Shown piece by piece: positions 1 to 9,036 of a stretch of 64,000 nucleotides of DNA. Position numbers and translations under genes: made by a program. Within the stretch, counting starts at the first letter, position 1; each line of letters starts with the position of its first letter. This stretch comes from an uncultured beta proteobacterium. GTDB lineage: Bacteria > Pseudomonadota > Gammaproteobacteria > Burkholderiales > Burkholderiaceae_C. The stretch is from NCBI GenBank assembly GCA_903873485.1, contig CAIQOO010000185.1:62001-126000 (forward strand). Direction: 5' to 3'. The notes under the pieces are model-generated. The model made no database searches, was not told where the DNA came from, and worked only from the letters and a program-made list of their open reading frames with translations.

Positions 1-185
1 ACGGCCTGGGTTTTGATTTGCCGACGATGCGCGAGCGGGCGGTGGCCGGTGGCAGCCTGGGTGTGCTGGGCATGCAGGAGCGCGCCACGTTGGTCGGTGG
101 CCAGCTTGACATTGACTCGGCGCCAGGGCACGGCACGACGGTGCTGTTCAGGTGTCCGTGGCGCCACCATGAGGAGCCGGTGTGA
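1..185 (+). CDS. C-terminal end of sensor histidine kinase (partial, 5' end outside window)
   Basis: Frame from nt 3 reads GLGFDLPTMRERAVAGGSLGVLGMQERATLVGGQLDIDSAPGHGTTVLFRCPWRHHEEPV*, i.e. a HATPase_c G2-box-like end; abuts a LuxR-type response regulator. Confidence 0.8.
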   Translation, partial: GLGFDLPTMRERAVAGGSLGVLGMQERATLVGGQLDIDSAPGHGTTVLFRCPWRHHEEPV

Positions 186-829
186 GGCCGGTGCGGGTGC
201 TGCTGGCCGATGACCACACCCTGGTGCGGGCCGGCTTGCGCAAACTGCTGGAGTCAATGCCCGATATTGAGGTGGTCGGCGAAGCCGGTGACGGACTGGC
301 TTTGCTGGAACTGGCCGAAAAACTGCAGCCTCACCTGGTGCTGATGGACATCGCCATGCCGGGCCTCAACGGCATTGAGGCCACTGCCCGGCTGGTCAAG
401 TCCTGGCCGGGCATCCGGGTGTTGATCCTGTCGATGCACCAGAACGAAGAGTATGTGCGCCAGACCCTGCGGCATGGTGCGGTGGCCTATTTGCTCAAAG
501 ATGCGGCCCCCATGGAGCTTGAATTGGCGCTGGCGGCGGTGCTGCGTGGCGAAACCTACCTCAGCCCGGCAGTTTCCAAAGGCGTGGTAAACGACTATGT
601 GCTGCGCCTGCGCGGTGAAGACCTGGCCGCTGACCCGCTGTCGCCGCGCCAGCGCGAGGTGCTGCAACTGATCGCCGAGGGCCAGAGCACCAAGGAAATT
701 GCCCGACGGCTGGACTTGTCGGTGAAAACCGTCGATACCCATCGCAGCCAGCTCATGAAGCAGCTCGACATCCACGAAGTGGCCGGGCTGGTGCGCTATG
801 CCATGCGGGTGGGCCTGGTTTCCCTGTAA
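182..829 (+). CDS. NarL/FixJ-family response regulator (REC + LuxR HTH)
   Basis: REC motifs (LLADDHTLVRAGLRKLLE, VLMDIAMPGLNG) and LuxR HTH (LSPRQREVLQLIAEGQSTKEIARRLDLSVKTVDTHRSQLMKQL). Confidence 0.95.
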   Translation: MRPVRVLLADDHTLVRAGLRKLLESMPDIEVVGEAGDGLALLELAEKLQPHLVLMDIAMPGLNGIEATARLVKSWPGIRVLILSMHQNEEYVRQTLRHGAVAYLLKDAAPMELELALAAVLRGETYLSPAVSKGVVNDYVLRLRGEDLAADPLSPRQREVLQLIAEGQSTKEIARRLDLSVKTVDTHRSQLMKQLDIHEVAGLVRYAMRVGLVSL

Positions 830-970
830 GCCATTGCCGCCGGTACGCTTGACCAAGCGGCTATCGAGGGCGCCGGTCGGCAAGAAAAATGGGCTACAGT
901 CTGACTTGACAATCAGCCAGATGGCATCTGACTTGCTGGAATGACGATCAACACCACATCAATTCACAAC

Positions 971-1295
971 ATGACCAAATCAACCAGCGTACCGGCCGCC
1001 ATGCAGGAAAAGTTCGGCGCCATCACCCAGGCCACGGATGCCTTTTGCGATCAATATCTCAATGACCAATACAAGCTGCTGATTCGCCAGGCGCTCGCCG
1101 CGCTGTGCCGCAAGCGCCCCTCGCCGCTGCAGAGCGGCAAGGCAAACTCCTGGGCTGCCGGTGCCGTGCATGCGCTGGGCATGGCCAACTTCCTGTTTGA
1201 TGCCACACAAACGCCGCATATTGCCGCTGGAGGCACAAGAAATCGCTTTTGCCAAAGGGCTGATCCCCTATGTGCCGGCTCACAAGAAAGATTAG
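971..1295 (+). pseudogene. DUF6398-family protein remnant with internal deletion/frameshift
   Basis: N-terminus MTKSTSVPAAMQEKFGAITQATDAFCDQYLNDQYKLLIRQALAALCRKRPSPLQSGKANSWAAGAVHALGMANFLFDATQTPHI continues in a different frame as LPLEAQEIAFAKGLIPYVPAHKKD*; the middle of the family is missing. Confidence 0.7.
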
Positions 1296-1303
1296 CCGCC
1301 AAA

Positions 1304-1675
1304 ATGGACCCCAAGCCCCTGGAAGCCGCTGCACCGGCTGCTGCGTTGCCTGTTTTCCATTACCGCTGGTTGCCGACCATAGCGCTGGAAGCCGGCATGG
1401 TGATCGCCCGACCGGTGGTGGGCTTGACCGGTGTCCGGGAGACGATGTATCTGGCGATTGGCTCCCAGTTGACGGCCAGCACCATCGCGCAAATGGTGGT
1501 CAAGGGGGTGGAATGCGTGGCGGTTCTTGATCCGTTGCCAACTGAGTATTCTGATGACGGCCCGTCAATTGCCAGGTTCGAGACCCGGCTTGGGGAGATT
1601 TTTGGACCGCAACCCAATGCTGCCTGCCAGGCCTTGATGCAGGCACTGAGGCTGGCCCGGCCGACGCTATGCTGA
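1304..1675 (+). CDS. small HDOD/HD-GYP-associated regulatory protein
   Basis: MDPKPLEAAAPAAALPVFHYRWLPTIALEAGMVIARPVVGLTG...; overlaps the start of a downstream HDOD gene. Confidence 0.6.
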   Translation: MDPKPLEAAAPAAALPVFHYRWLPTIALEAGMVIARPVVGLTGVRETMYLAIGSQLTASTIAQMVVKGVECVAVLDPLPTEYSDDGPSIARFETRLGEIFGPQPNAACQALMQALRLARPTLC

Positions 1676-2502
1676 AACCTGACAACCCGATGAATGACAT
1701 TGAGGCGATTGCCCGGCTGTTGCCGCCATTTCCCAAAGTTGTGCTGCAACTGCTTGAATTGTTGCGCGATGAAGAGTCTTCGTTCGAGGTGATGGGGCGG
1801 CTGATCCGCAATGATCCGGTGCTGTCGGGCAACGTGCTGGGGTTGGCCAACCACATTCGGCGCCTGCACGCCTACTCTGACCTGACCGACCCGTTTGCCG
1901 CCGCTTCATTGATTGGGGTCAATCGGGTGCGCCGAATTGTCGTCAGCCTCGGCATGAACCGTTTTATTGGCGGCGGGGCCGGCAGCGACTTTTTTTTCAA
2001 GCACTCGTTTGCCGTGGCCGTGACAACCCAGGAACTCGCGGTGATGTGTGATGTGTCGCCGGATGAAGCCTATATCACCGGCATCTTGCATGATGTCGGC
2101 CAGCTTTGTTTTCATGTGCTTGATGAAAAGGCTTTTCTGCAAGCCTACAAGCAGTCAGCCGCCGATGGTCGCCTGCTTGAGCGGGAGGCGGAAATTTTTG
2201 GCGCCGACCATTGCCAGGTTGGTGCCGAACTGGCGCGCTACTGGAACCTGCCCGATGATGTGCTGTCAGCCATCCGCTCCCATCACGATGACCTGCTTGC
2301 CACCAGCCCGCTGCAGGCAGCAGTCTGCCTGGGTGAAACCCTGGCCCGGGCGCTGGACCTGCCGCCATCGCCCAACAACCGCGTCATGCAAATCAACACG
2401 CCGGCGCAGGCCTTGCTGGGCATCGTGTGGGACAGCCCGGAAATGCTCGATTGCTTTGGCCGATGCCACGCCCGCTTCATGCAAGGTGTGTTGCATGGTT
2501 GA
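1669..2502 (+). CDS. HDOD domain-containing protein
   Basis: LLPPFPKVVLQLLELLRDEESSFEVMGRLIRNDPVLSGNVLGLAN ... GILHDVGQLCFHVL. Confidence 0.85.
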   Translation: MLKPDNPMNDIEAIARLLPPFPKVVLQLLELLRDEESSFEVMGRLIRNDPVLSGNVLGLANHIRRLHAYSDLTDPFAAASLIGVNRVRRIVVSLGMNRFIGGGAGSDFFFKHSFAVAVTTQELAVMCDVSPDEAYITGILHDVGQLCFHVLDEKAFLQAYKQSAADGRLLEREAEIFGADHCQVGAELARYWNLPDDVLSAIRSHHDDLLATSPLQAAVCLGETLARALDLPPSPNNRVMQINTPAQALLGIVWDSPEMLDCFGRCHARFMQGVLHG

Positions 2503-2615
2503 GTCGGTCAGGTCCATGCGCGACAGCGAAATCGGGCTTCGCCTCGAATGCCTTCGGGCATGACTGCAACGGTTTGAACCAATACCAGCGACGGCAATGC
2601 CCAAGGAAACCAATA

Positions 2616-4523
2616 ATGTCCGGTCATGACCATCCCAACCAGTTTGCGCTGCTCAAGCAACGGCGTTTTGCGCCATTTTTCTGGACCCAGTTTTCGGGTG
2701 CCGCCAACGACAACCTGTTCAAGTTTGCCTTCACCGTGATGGTGACTTACCAGCTCAGTGTGGCATGGCTGCCGCCGGCCATGGCCGGGCTGGTGATCGG
2801 TGCCCTGTTCATTCTGCCATTTTTGCTGTTTTCCGCCACCAGCGGCCAGTTGACCGACAAATACGACAAGACGCTGATGATCCGGTTTGTCAAAAACCTC
2901 GAAATTGGCATCATGCTGCTGGCGGCTTACGGTTTCATCAGCGGCAGCGTCACGCTGCTGCTGATCTGCACATTTTTGATGGGCCTGCATTCCACGCTGT
3001 TTGGCCCGGTCAAGTTTGCCTACCTGCCGCAGGTCTTGAGCGAGCGTGAAATCACCGGCGGCAACGGCATGGTCGAAATGGGAACTTTTGTCGCGATTTT
3101 GCTCGGGCAGGTGGCGGGTGGCCTGCTGGTGGCGATTCCTGAAGTCGGGCACCGCGATGTGGCGGTCGGCTGCGTCGTGCTGGCGCTGCTGGGGCGGCTG
3201 GTGGCGCAGGCAATTCCGGCATCACCGGCCACCGACCCCGGCTTAAAGATCAACTGGAACCCGGTGTCGGAAACCTGGCGCAACCTGAAACTTGCGCATC
3301 AGCAGTTGGCGGTGTTTCGCTCGCTGCTGGGCATTAGCTGGATGTGGTTTTTTGGCGCGGTGTTCTTGAGCCAGTTCCCCAGTCTGGCCAAAGAAGTGCT
3401 GCATGGCAACGAGCAGGTGGCGTCTTTCCTGCTGGTGATTTTTTCGGTCGGCATCGGCACCGGCTCGCTGCTGTGCGAGGTGTTGAGCAAGCGGCATGTC
3501 GAAATTGGCCTGGTGCCGCTCGGCGCGATCGGCATGAGTCTGTTCTCGATTGACCTGTACTTTGCGCTGCGCGACCTGCCAGCGGTGGCCAGCATGGGGG
3601 TGGTTGCATTTATCGGACAGGCGCAACACTGGCGGGTGATGGCGGACCTGCTGCTGCTGAGCCTGTTTGCCGGCCTCTACAGCGTGCCGATGTATGCCCT
3701 GATCCAGATGCGCAGCCAACCGACCCACCGGGCACGCATCATTGCCGCCAACAATATTCTGAACGCCTTGTTCATGATCGGCAGCTCGGTGATTGCCGGG
3801 GCGCTGTTGCAAAGCGGCTTCAGCATCCCGCAGATTTTCCTGATCACCGGTGTTGCCAACGCGGTGGTGGCGTTTTATATCTTCATGCTGGTGCCTGAGT
3901 ATTTGCTGCGTTTTGTGGCCTGGGTGATGTCGCGCCTGATCTACCGCTTCAAGGTGCGCGGCGACGACAACATTCCGGCGCAGGGTGCGGCTCTGCTGGT
4001 CTGCAACCATGTGAGTTTTATCGATGCGGTGCTGCTGATGGCGGCCAGTCCGCGTCCGATTTACTTCCTGATGGACCACAAAATTTTCCAGGTGCCGGTG
4101 CTGGGCTGGCTGTTTCGGTTGGCCAAGGCCATTCCGATTGCAGCGCGTACCGAAGACCCGGCCACTTACGAGGCGGCCTTTGATGCCGCCGCCGCCGTTT
4201 TGAAAGAAGGTGATTTGCTGTGCATCTTTCCAGAAGGTGGCCTGACGCGCGATGGCAGCCTGCAGCAGTTCAAGGGCGGCATCATGAAGATTCTGGAGCG
4301 CACCAGCGCAATGGGCTTGCGTGTGCCGGTGGTGCCGATGGCCTTGACCAACCTGTGGGGTTCGTTTTTCAGCCGGGTCGAGCAGGGCGGCGCCATGGTG
4401 CGGCCGTTTCGGCGTGGCATGTTCAGCCGGGTCGGCCTGAATGTTGGCACGCCCCTGGCGGCCAGCGTGGTGCAGCCAGCCCTGCTGCAGGAGCGGGTAG
4501 CGCAACTGCTGGCCCCCGCCTGA
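2616..4523 (+). CDS. MFS transporter fused to PlsC-type acyltransferase (LplT/Aas-like)
   Basis: N-terminal MFS (FFWTQFSGAANDNLFKFAFTVMVTYQL) and C-terminal acyltransferase motifs (CNHVSFIDAVLL, FPEGGLTRDG). Confidence 0.85.
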   Translation: MSGHDHPNQFALLKQRRFAPFFWTQFSGAANDNLFKFAFTVMVTYQLSVAWLPPAMAGLVIGALFILPFLLFSATSGQLTDKYDKTLMIRFVKNLEIGIMLLAAYGFISGSVTLLLICTFLMGLHSTLFGPVKFAYLPQVLSEREITGGNGMVEMGTFVAILLGQVAGGLLVAIPEVGHRDVAVGCVVLALLGRLVAQAIPASPATDPGLKINWNPVSETWRNLKLAHQQLAVFRSLLGISWMWFFGAVFLSQFPSLAKEVLHGNEQVASFLLVIFSVGIGTGSLLCEVLSKRHVEIGLVPLGAIGMSLFSIDLYFALRDLPAVASMGVVAFIGQAQHWRVMADLLLLSLFAGLYSVPMYALIQMRSQPTHRARIIAANNILNALFMIGSSVIAGALLQSGFSIPQIFLITGVANAVVAFYIFMLVPEYLLRFVAWVMSRLIYRFKVRGDDNIPAQGAALLVCNHVSFIDAVLLMAASPRPIYFLMDHKIFQVPVLGWLFRLAKAIPIAARTEDPATYEAAFDAAAAVLKEGDLLCIFPEGGLTRDGSLQQFKGGIMKILERTSAMGLRVPVVPMALTNLWGSFFSRVEQGGAMVRPFRRGMFSRVGLNVGTPLAASVVQPALLQERVAQLLAPA

Positions 4524-4655
4524 AGCGATCAAAAGTATTGGTTTTTGATGCCCAGGCAGCAAAAATTCAACACCGGTCAAGTTTATTTGCTGGCCTGAAC
4601 CGAACTTGTTTTTAAACTGTGCTTCTCTTTTTTTTCATGCCTTCTGGAGAACTAT

Positions 4656-5135
4656 ATGCAAGCTGGCCCGATTGTGCTGATTCAACGTGACTCCAAAGCC
4701 TGGGTTTTGCAGGTCTGGCTGTCATTTGGCATCGCCATCTTTTTGTGCGCGGTCGGCCTGGCTTATCTGCCGGGCACCGATCTGGACCGTGTTTTCATGG
4801 TCATGGGCTACTTTTTCTGCCTGTCGGCCGCCTTTGTGCTGGCCAAGTTTGTGCGTGACCAGGAAAAAGCCCGGCTGGAAGCCCGACAGGTCGATACGCC
4901 GATGTTTGGTTTTGTGGTGTGGGGCGGATTTGTCATCGCCATGGCCCTGACCGGCTGGGGGCTGGTGCGCATGGAAGTCAACGAAACCTACAAGGCGTTT
5001 CTGGGAGTGAGCTGGCTGTACCTGATCACCTGTACCTTCACGCTGGCCAAAACACTGCGTGACCGGCACGAGGCTGATTTGCAAGAAGCCAAAAGCCAGA
5101 CCCGCATGTTCAATAACAACACCGCTCAGGAGTAA
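4656..5135 (+). CDS. YiaA/YiaB family inner membrane protein
   Basis: Two copies of the two-helix domain (VWLSFGIAIFLCAVGLAYL...MVMGYFFCLSAAFVLAKFVRD). Confidence 0.75.
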   Translation: MQAGPIVLIQRDSKAWVLQVWLSFGIAIFLCAVGLAYLPGTDLDRVFMVMGYFFCLSAAFVLAKFVRDQEKARLEARQVDTPMFGFVVWGGFVIAMALTGWGLVRMEVNETYKAFLGVSWLYLITCTFTLAKTLRDRHEADLQEAKSQTRMFNNNTAQE

Positions 5136-5138
5136 CCC

Positions 5139-5597
5139 ATGAAAACCTCAATAGCTTCTATTTTGATAGCTACTTGCGCAATACTGACGGGGGCTACAGC
5201 CCATTTTGATGTAAAAGCACAAAGCGAGGCATCGGCCCTGAGTGCGCTGTCGGTGATGCCGGTGGCATCGGTGGTCGGGTCTGCCAGCGCAGTGGCCGGC
5301 TCGGTCGTCGCCATTCCGGTGCTGTTGTCCACTGCCGGCACGATGCTGGTGGTGCAGTCCGTGGTAGTTGCTGCCCATGGCACGGTGTATTTGCTGGAGC
5401 GGGCCTCGGACGGTGCGCAAGTCAGCGTCGAGGTGCTGGCTGGTGCCACAGTGGCCGCCTCGGCGGGCGTCGGCACGCTGGTCACGGTCAGCGTGATCGG
5501 TGCCGGGGTGCTGCTGTCGGCAGCGGGCGAGGTGCTGGCCTTTATCCCCAACGAACTGGGCCGGGCGCTGTTGCACAACGAGCAGGTGACGCGGTGA
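5139..5597 (+). CDS. hypothetical exported/membrane protein
   Basis: ORF with signal peptide followed by Ala/Val/Gly-rich hydrophobic stretches; overlaps the next CDS. Confidence 0.7.
   Translation: MKTSIASILIATCAILTGATAHFDVKAQSEASALSALSVMPVASVVGSASAVAGSVVAIPVLLSTAGTMLVVQSVVVAAHGTVYLLERASDGAQVSVEVLAGATVAASAGVGTLVTVSVIGAGVLLSAAGEVLAFIPNELGRALLHNEQVTR
5150..5215 (+). repeat. dispersed palindromic element (family P), copy A, inside CDS 5139-5597
   Basis: ATAGCTTCTATTTTGATAGCTACTTGCGCAATACTGACGGGGGCTACAGCCCATTTTGAT. Confidence 0.65.
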
Positions 5598-6502
5598 ACT
5601 GGCTGCGGTCAGGGTACCAGTCCGGCGGGTGCCGCGCCGCCCGCCCGCCGCGCAGCAACCCGCCTGGCTGCTTGCTGCCCTGGGGGCGAGGTCAGGGTGG
5701 CTGGCGCATGACGGCGCTGGCGCTGTGCCTGCTGGCGGCACCGGTGGCCCAGGCCGGGCGACCCTGTGACACGCCGCAGCCGCCGAAGAAACACACCGTC
5801 GAGCAGGCACTGAATCTGGCAGAGCGCACCTTCAAGGCACTCGATGCCAGCGGCGCGCAGGTGGTGCTGCTAGCGCGCGCCGGGCAAGACCTGAGCCGCT
5901 ACGGCTTGCGTTATTCGCATCTGGGTTTTGCTTATCGGCAGCCCGACGGCGCAGGCCGTCCGGTGTGGCGGGTGTTGCACAAGCTCAATCTGTGCGGCAC
6001 CCGGGTGTCACAGATTTACCGCCAGGGCCTGGGCGAATTTTTCATGGACGATTTGTGGCGCTTTGAGGCGGCCTGGATGGTGCCGACTGCCGAGGTGCAA
6101 ACCCGGCTGCTGGCTTTGCTGCGCGATGAAACACGCGCGGTGGCATTGCACCGCAAGCCCTACAGCATGGTCAGTTATGTCTGGGGGCAAAAATACCAGC
6201 AGTCCAACCAGTGGGCGATCGAAACCCTGGCGCTGGCACTGGCACCAGAACTGGGCAGCGGGCAACCGACACGCGCCCAGGCACAGGCCTGGCTGCAGAC
6301 GCATGGCTACCAGCCCAGCGTGCTCAAGATTGGTGCTTTAAGCCGCCTGGGCGGGCGGGTGACTGCAGCCAATGTGGCGTTTGATGACCACCCGAACGAC
6401 AAGCGCTTCAGTGACCGCATCGAGACGGTCACGGTCGATTCGGTATTTGCCTGGATGCCGCGTGCCGGGCTGAGCAGCCTGCCGCTGGTGACGCAGCGTT
6501 AG
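5594..6502 (+). CDS. DUF2145 domain-containing protein
   Basis: GAQVVLLARAGQDLSRYGLRYSHLGFAYR... typical of DUF2145; the true start may be internal. Confidence 0.75.
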   Translation: MNWLRSGYQSGGCRAARPPRSNPPGCLLPWGRGQGGWRMTALALCLLAAPVAQAGRPCDTPQPPKKHTVEQALNLAERTFKALDASGAQVVLLARAGQDLSRYGLRYSHLGFAYRQPDGAGRPVWRVLHKLNLCGTRVSQIYRQGLGEFFMDDLWRFEAAWMVPTAEVQTRLLALLRDETRAVALHRKPYSMVSYVWGQKYQQSNQWAIETLALALAPELGSGQPTRAQAQAWLQTHGYQPSVLKIGALSRLGGRVTAANVAFDDHPNDKRFSDRIETVTVDSVFAWMPRAGLSSLPLVTQR

Positions 6503-6710
6503 CTGTCATGGAAATGATGCCGCCCTGAATAATGAAAGAACGATTTCATTCATATGCCGGTTCCAGCTTCAGGGCTGGCAGGATGTCAATAAAAAATTAT
6601 ATTGATAGCGTGCTGTGCAGGCTGGATGCGCGTTGCAGTGCATTTTCATGCCACATTGGTTGCTACCCGGACAGTGCTGCATTTAAACCCGATCAACGGG
6701 CTGGCATCGG

Positions 6711-7055
6711 TCAGGACAAGGCCAGCCATTCTTCAAGCGTGTCCATATCGCGATTGGCTTCAGACGCATCAAGCCGAACCAGCGCAATGCCCAAGCGGGA
6801 AACATGCGTTGCAAACTCTGCCACCGACATGTCGGCCAGCCTGGCAGCACGCACCAAAGACAAATGACCATCCCGAAAAAGCGCAGTAGCCAGGGCCGGC
6901 CTGACACCTTTGGCATCGAGCATTCCGGCGCACTCAACCCCCACCATCAGGGCATCGGGCCGGTCACGGTTCATCACCACCACCACGTCGTGACGTGCCG
7001 CACGCAGCGCCTCACTGGGGTTGTTCTTGAGGCCGCTGACATTCACAGTTTCCAT
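6711..7055 (-). CDS. Phd-like/UPF0175 antitoxin-type protein
   Basis: METVNVSGLKNNPSEALRAARHDVVVVMNRDRPDALMVG (Phd-like) + ALATALFRDGHLSLVRAARLADMSVAEFATHVSRLGIAL (UPF0175-like). Confidence 0.7.
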   Translation of the reverse strand: METVNVSGLKNNPSEALRAARHDVVVVMNRDRPDALMVGVECAGMLDAKGVRPALATALFRDGHLSLVRAARLADMSVAEFATHVSRLGIALVRLDASEANRDMDTLEEWLALS

Positions 7056-7157
7056 GCCTGTCTCCGATGGGAATATGCCGAGGCAATCATGGTAGCAAGT
7101 TTCATCTCGCAGCGAACCAAAACGCTCGCGCTCCATGCTTGGGAATAGGGCAAACCA

Positions 7158-8600
7158 TCATCGGGCCGGTCGCACCACCCGTCCTGGGTTCAACAAATTG
7201 TGCGGGTCCAGCGCGGCCTTGATGGCGCGCATGGCTTGCAGCGCGACCGGCGACTTGTAGCGGGGCAAGTGATCGACCTTCAGGCTGCCGATGCCGTGCT
7301 CGGCTGAAATCGAGCCGTCATGGGCCAGCACCGACGCAAACACGATCTGGTTGACCTGGGCTTCCTGGTCGCGCAAGAAAACGGCCGCATCCACGCCAGC
7401 CGGGGCCTGCACGTTGTAATGCAGGTTGCCGTCGCCAAGGTGGCCAAAATTGACCAGCCGAACGCCGGGAATGGCCTTTTCAAGCAGCGCATCGGTGGTT
7501 GTCACAAATGCCGCAATGGCTGATACCGGCACCGAAATATCATGCTTGATGTTGAGGCCCTCTTTGGCTTGCGCCAGCGCAATGCTTTCGCGGATGTGCC
7601 ACAGGGTTTTGGCCTGCGTCAGGTTTTCCGCCACCACCGCATCGGTGACACAGCCCTGGGCCAGGGCTGCCTGCAGCAGTTGTTCAAGCTGCGCCCGGGC
7701 GTGCTGTTCGCTTTGGTGGTCCGAGTTTTCGAGCAGCACGCAAAACGGCCAGTCCTGGTACAGCGGAATGCGCAGCTTGCCAAAATGCCGCGCCACCAGG
7801 CTCAGGGCAAACTGCCCCATTAGTTCAAACCCGGTCAACCCGGCACCCAGATGGCGGTGTGCCAGGCCAAGCAGCGTGACGGCTGCGTCCAGCGAGGGCA
7901 GGGCGGCCCAGGCGGTGAGCTGGGCCGCCGGCAGAGGGTATAACTTCAGGGTGGCAGCCGTGATGATGCCCAGCGTGCCTTCCGAACCAATGTACAAATT
8001 GCGCAGGTCATAACCGGTGTTGTCTTTGCGCAGCCCGCTCAGGCCCGGCCAGATGTCGCCCTGGGGCGTCACCACTTCGAGGCCCAGGCACAACTCGCGC
8101 GCATTGCCAAAACGCAGCACCTGGGTGCCGCCGGCATTGCTGCCGAGGTTGCCGCCAATGGTGCAGGAACCCTCGGCGGCGAGGCTCAACGGAAACAAAA
8201 AACCGGCCGCCGCCGCCCGTTCCTGCACCATTTGCAGAATGCAGCCGGCCTCTGCCGTCAGGGTCAGGTTGGCCGCATCAATCGCCCGAACCGCATTCAT
8301 GCGCTGCAGGCTCAGCACAATTTGCCGGCCCGAGCTGTCGGGTGTGCCGCCCACCACCAGCCCGGTATTGCCCCCTTGCGGCACGATGCTGACCCGGCTG
8401 TCCGGATGTTGCCGGCGCTCTTCGGCACAGGCCCGAACCACCCGGGCAACCTCGTCAGTGTTGCCGGGGCGCACCACCGCCAGCGCCTTGCCGCAGCTGC
8501 GCTTGCGCCAGTCTTGCTCCCAGGCACTCAGGTCGCCTTCGGTCAGTACCTGGGCGCGGCCGACAATGGCGGTCAGTTCATCGAGCAGGGCTGCTGGCAT
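7158..8600 (-). CDS. FAD-binding oxidoreductase (D-lactate/D-2-hydroxyacid dehydrogenase family)
   Basis: FAD_binding_4 motif (SIVPQGGNTGLVVGGTP), NLGSNAGG, C-terminal HGIGSLKVDHL. Confidence 0.9.
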   Translation of the reverse strand: MPAALLDELTAIVGRAQVLTEGDLSAWEQDWRKRSCGKALAVVRPGNTDEVARVVRACAEERRQHPDSRVSIVPQGGNTGLVVGGTPDSSGRQIVLSLQRMNAVRAIDAANLTLTAEAGCILQMVQERAAAAGFLFPLSLAAEGSCTIGGNLGSNAGGTQVLRFGNARELCLGLEVVTPQGDIWPGLSGLRKDNTGYDLRNLYIGSEGTLGIITAATLKLYPLPAAQLTAWAALPSLDAAVTLLGLAHRHLGAGLTGFELMGQFALSLVARHFGKLRIPLYQDWPFCVLLENSDHQSEQHARAQLEQLLQAALAQGCVTDAVVAENLTQAKTLWHIRESIALAQAKEGLNIKHDISVPVSAIAAFVTTTDALLEKAIPGVRLVNFGHLGDGNLHYNVQAPAGVDAAVFLRDQEAQVNQIVFASVLAHDGSISAEHGIGSLKVDHLPRYKSPVALQAMRAIKAALDPHNLLNPGRVVRPAR

Positions 8601-9015
8601 CGGAAGAAACTTCTTGATCAAGGGGTGGTGATGGCGGCTGGCGCAGCCGCAGCCGCACATGCAGGGCGCAGGCGACAAACAGCAGCAGGCACAGCAGCAC
8701 CTCGATCAGGCCCAGCCAGTTGCCCGGCGGCTTGTCGCTGTAGCCGCGCACCACGCCTTCGGTGAAATACAGCCAGACCAGCAGGCTGACCCAGCGGTAG
8801 GTGTACATGCGGTGTTTCAATAGCCCGGCCAGCGGCAGGCACAGTGGCAGCACCTTCAGCGCCAGCCAGGAGCCGCCCGGGCGAATCGGTGCCAGCCAAA
8901 GCTCCCATGCCAGTCCCAGCCCAATCAGCCCCAGCAGGCTGCTCACGGCCAGCAAGCGGGTGGCGGCCACCGCCCGGGTTGGGGCGTTGGGCACGGTTAA
9001 ATTGGCGGTATTCAT
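8578..9015 (-). CDS. DUF2069 domain-containing membrane protein
   Basis: MNTANLTVPNAPTRAVAATRLLAVSSLLGLIGLGLAWELWLAP...; four hydrophobic segments. Confidence 0.8.
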   Translation of the reverse strand: MNTANLTVPNAPTRAVAATRLLAVSSLLGLIGLGLAWELWLAPIRPGGSWLALKVLPLCLPLAGLLKHRMYTYRWVSLLVWLYFTEGVVRGYSDKPPGNWLGLIEVLLCLLLFVACALHVRLRLRQPPSPPLDQEVSSDASSPAR

Positions 9016-9036
9016 TGGGATGGCATCATAGCGGCC

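Noticed and set aside
3243-4580. 445-aa minus-strand ORF
   Set aside because: Antisense shadow of the MFS/acyltransferase gene; no recognisable domain
6583-6640. Possible additional family P copy (AAAAAATTATATTGATAGCGTGCTGTGCAGG...)
   Set aside because: Only the A/T-rich flank and GATAGC match; the GGGCTAGAGCC half is missing, so it is not separable from chance
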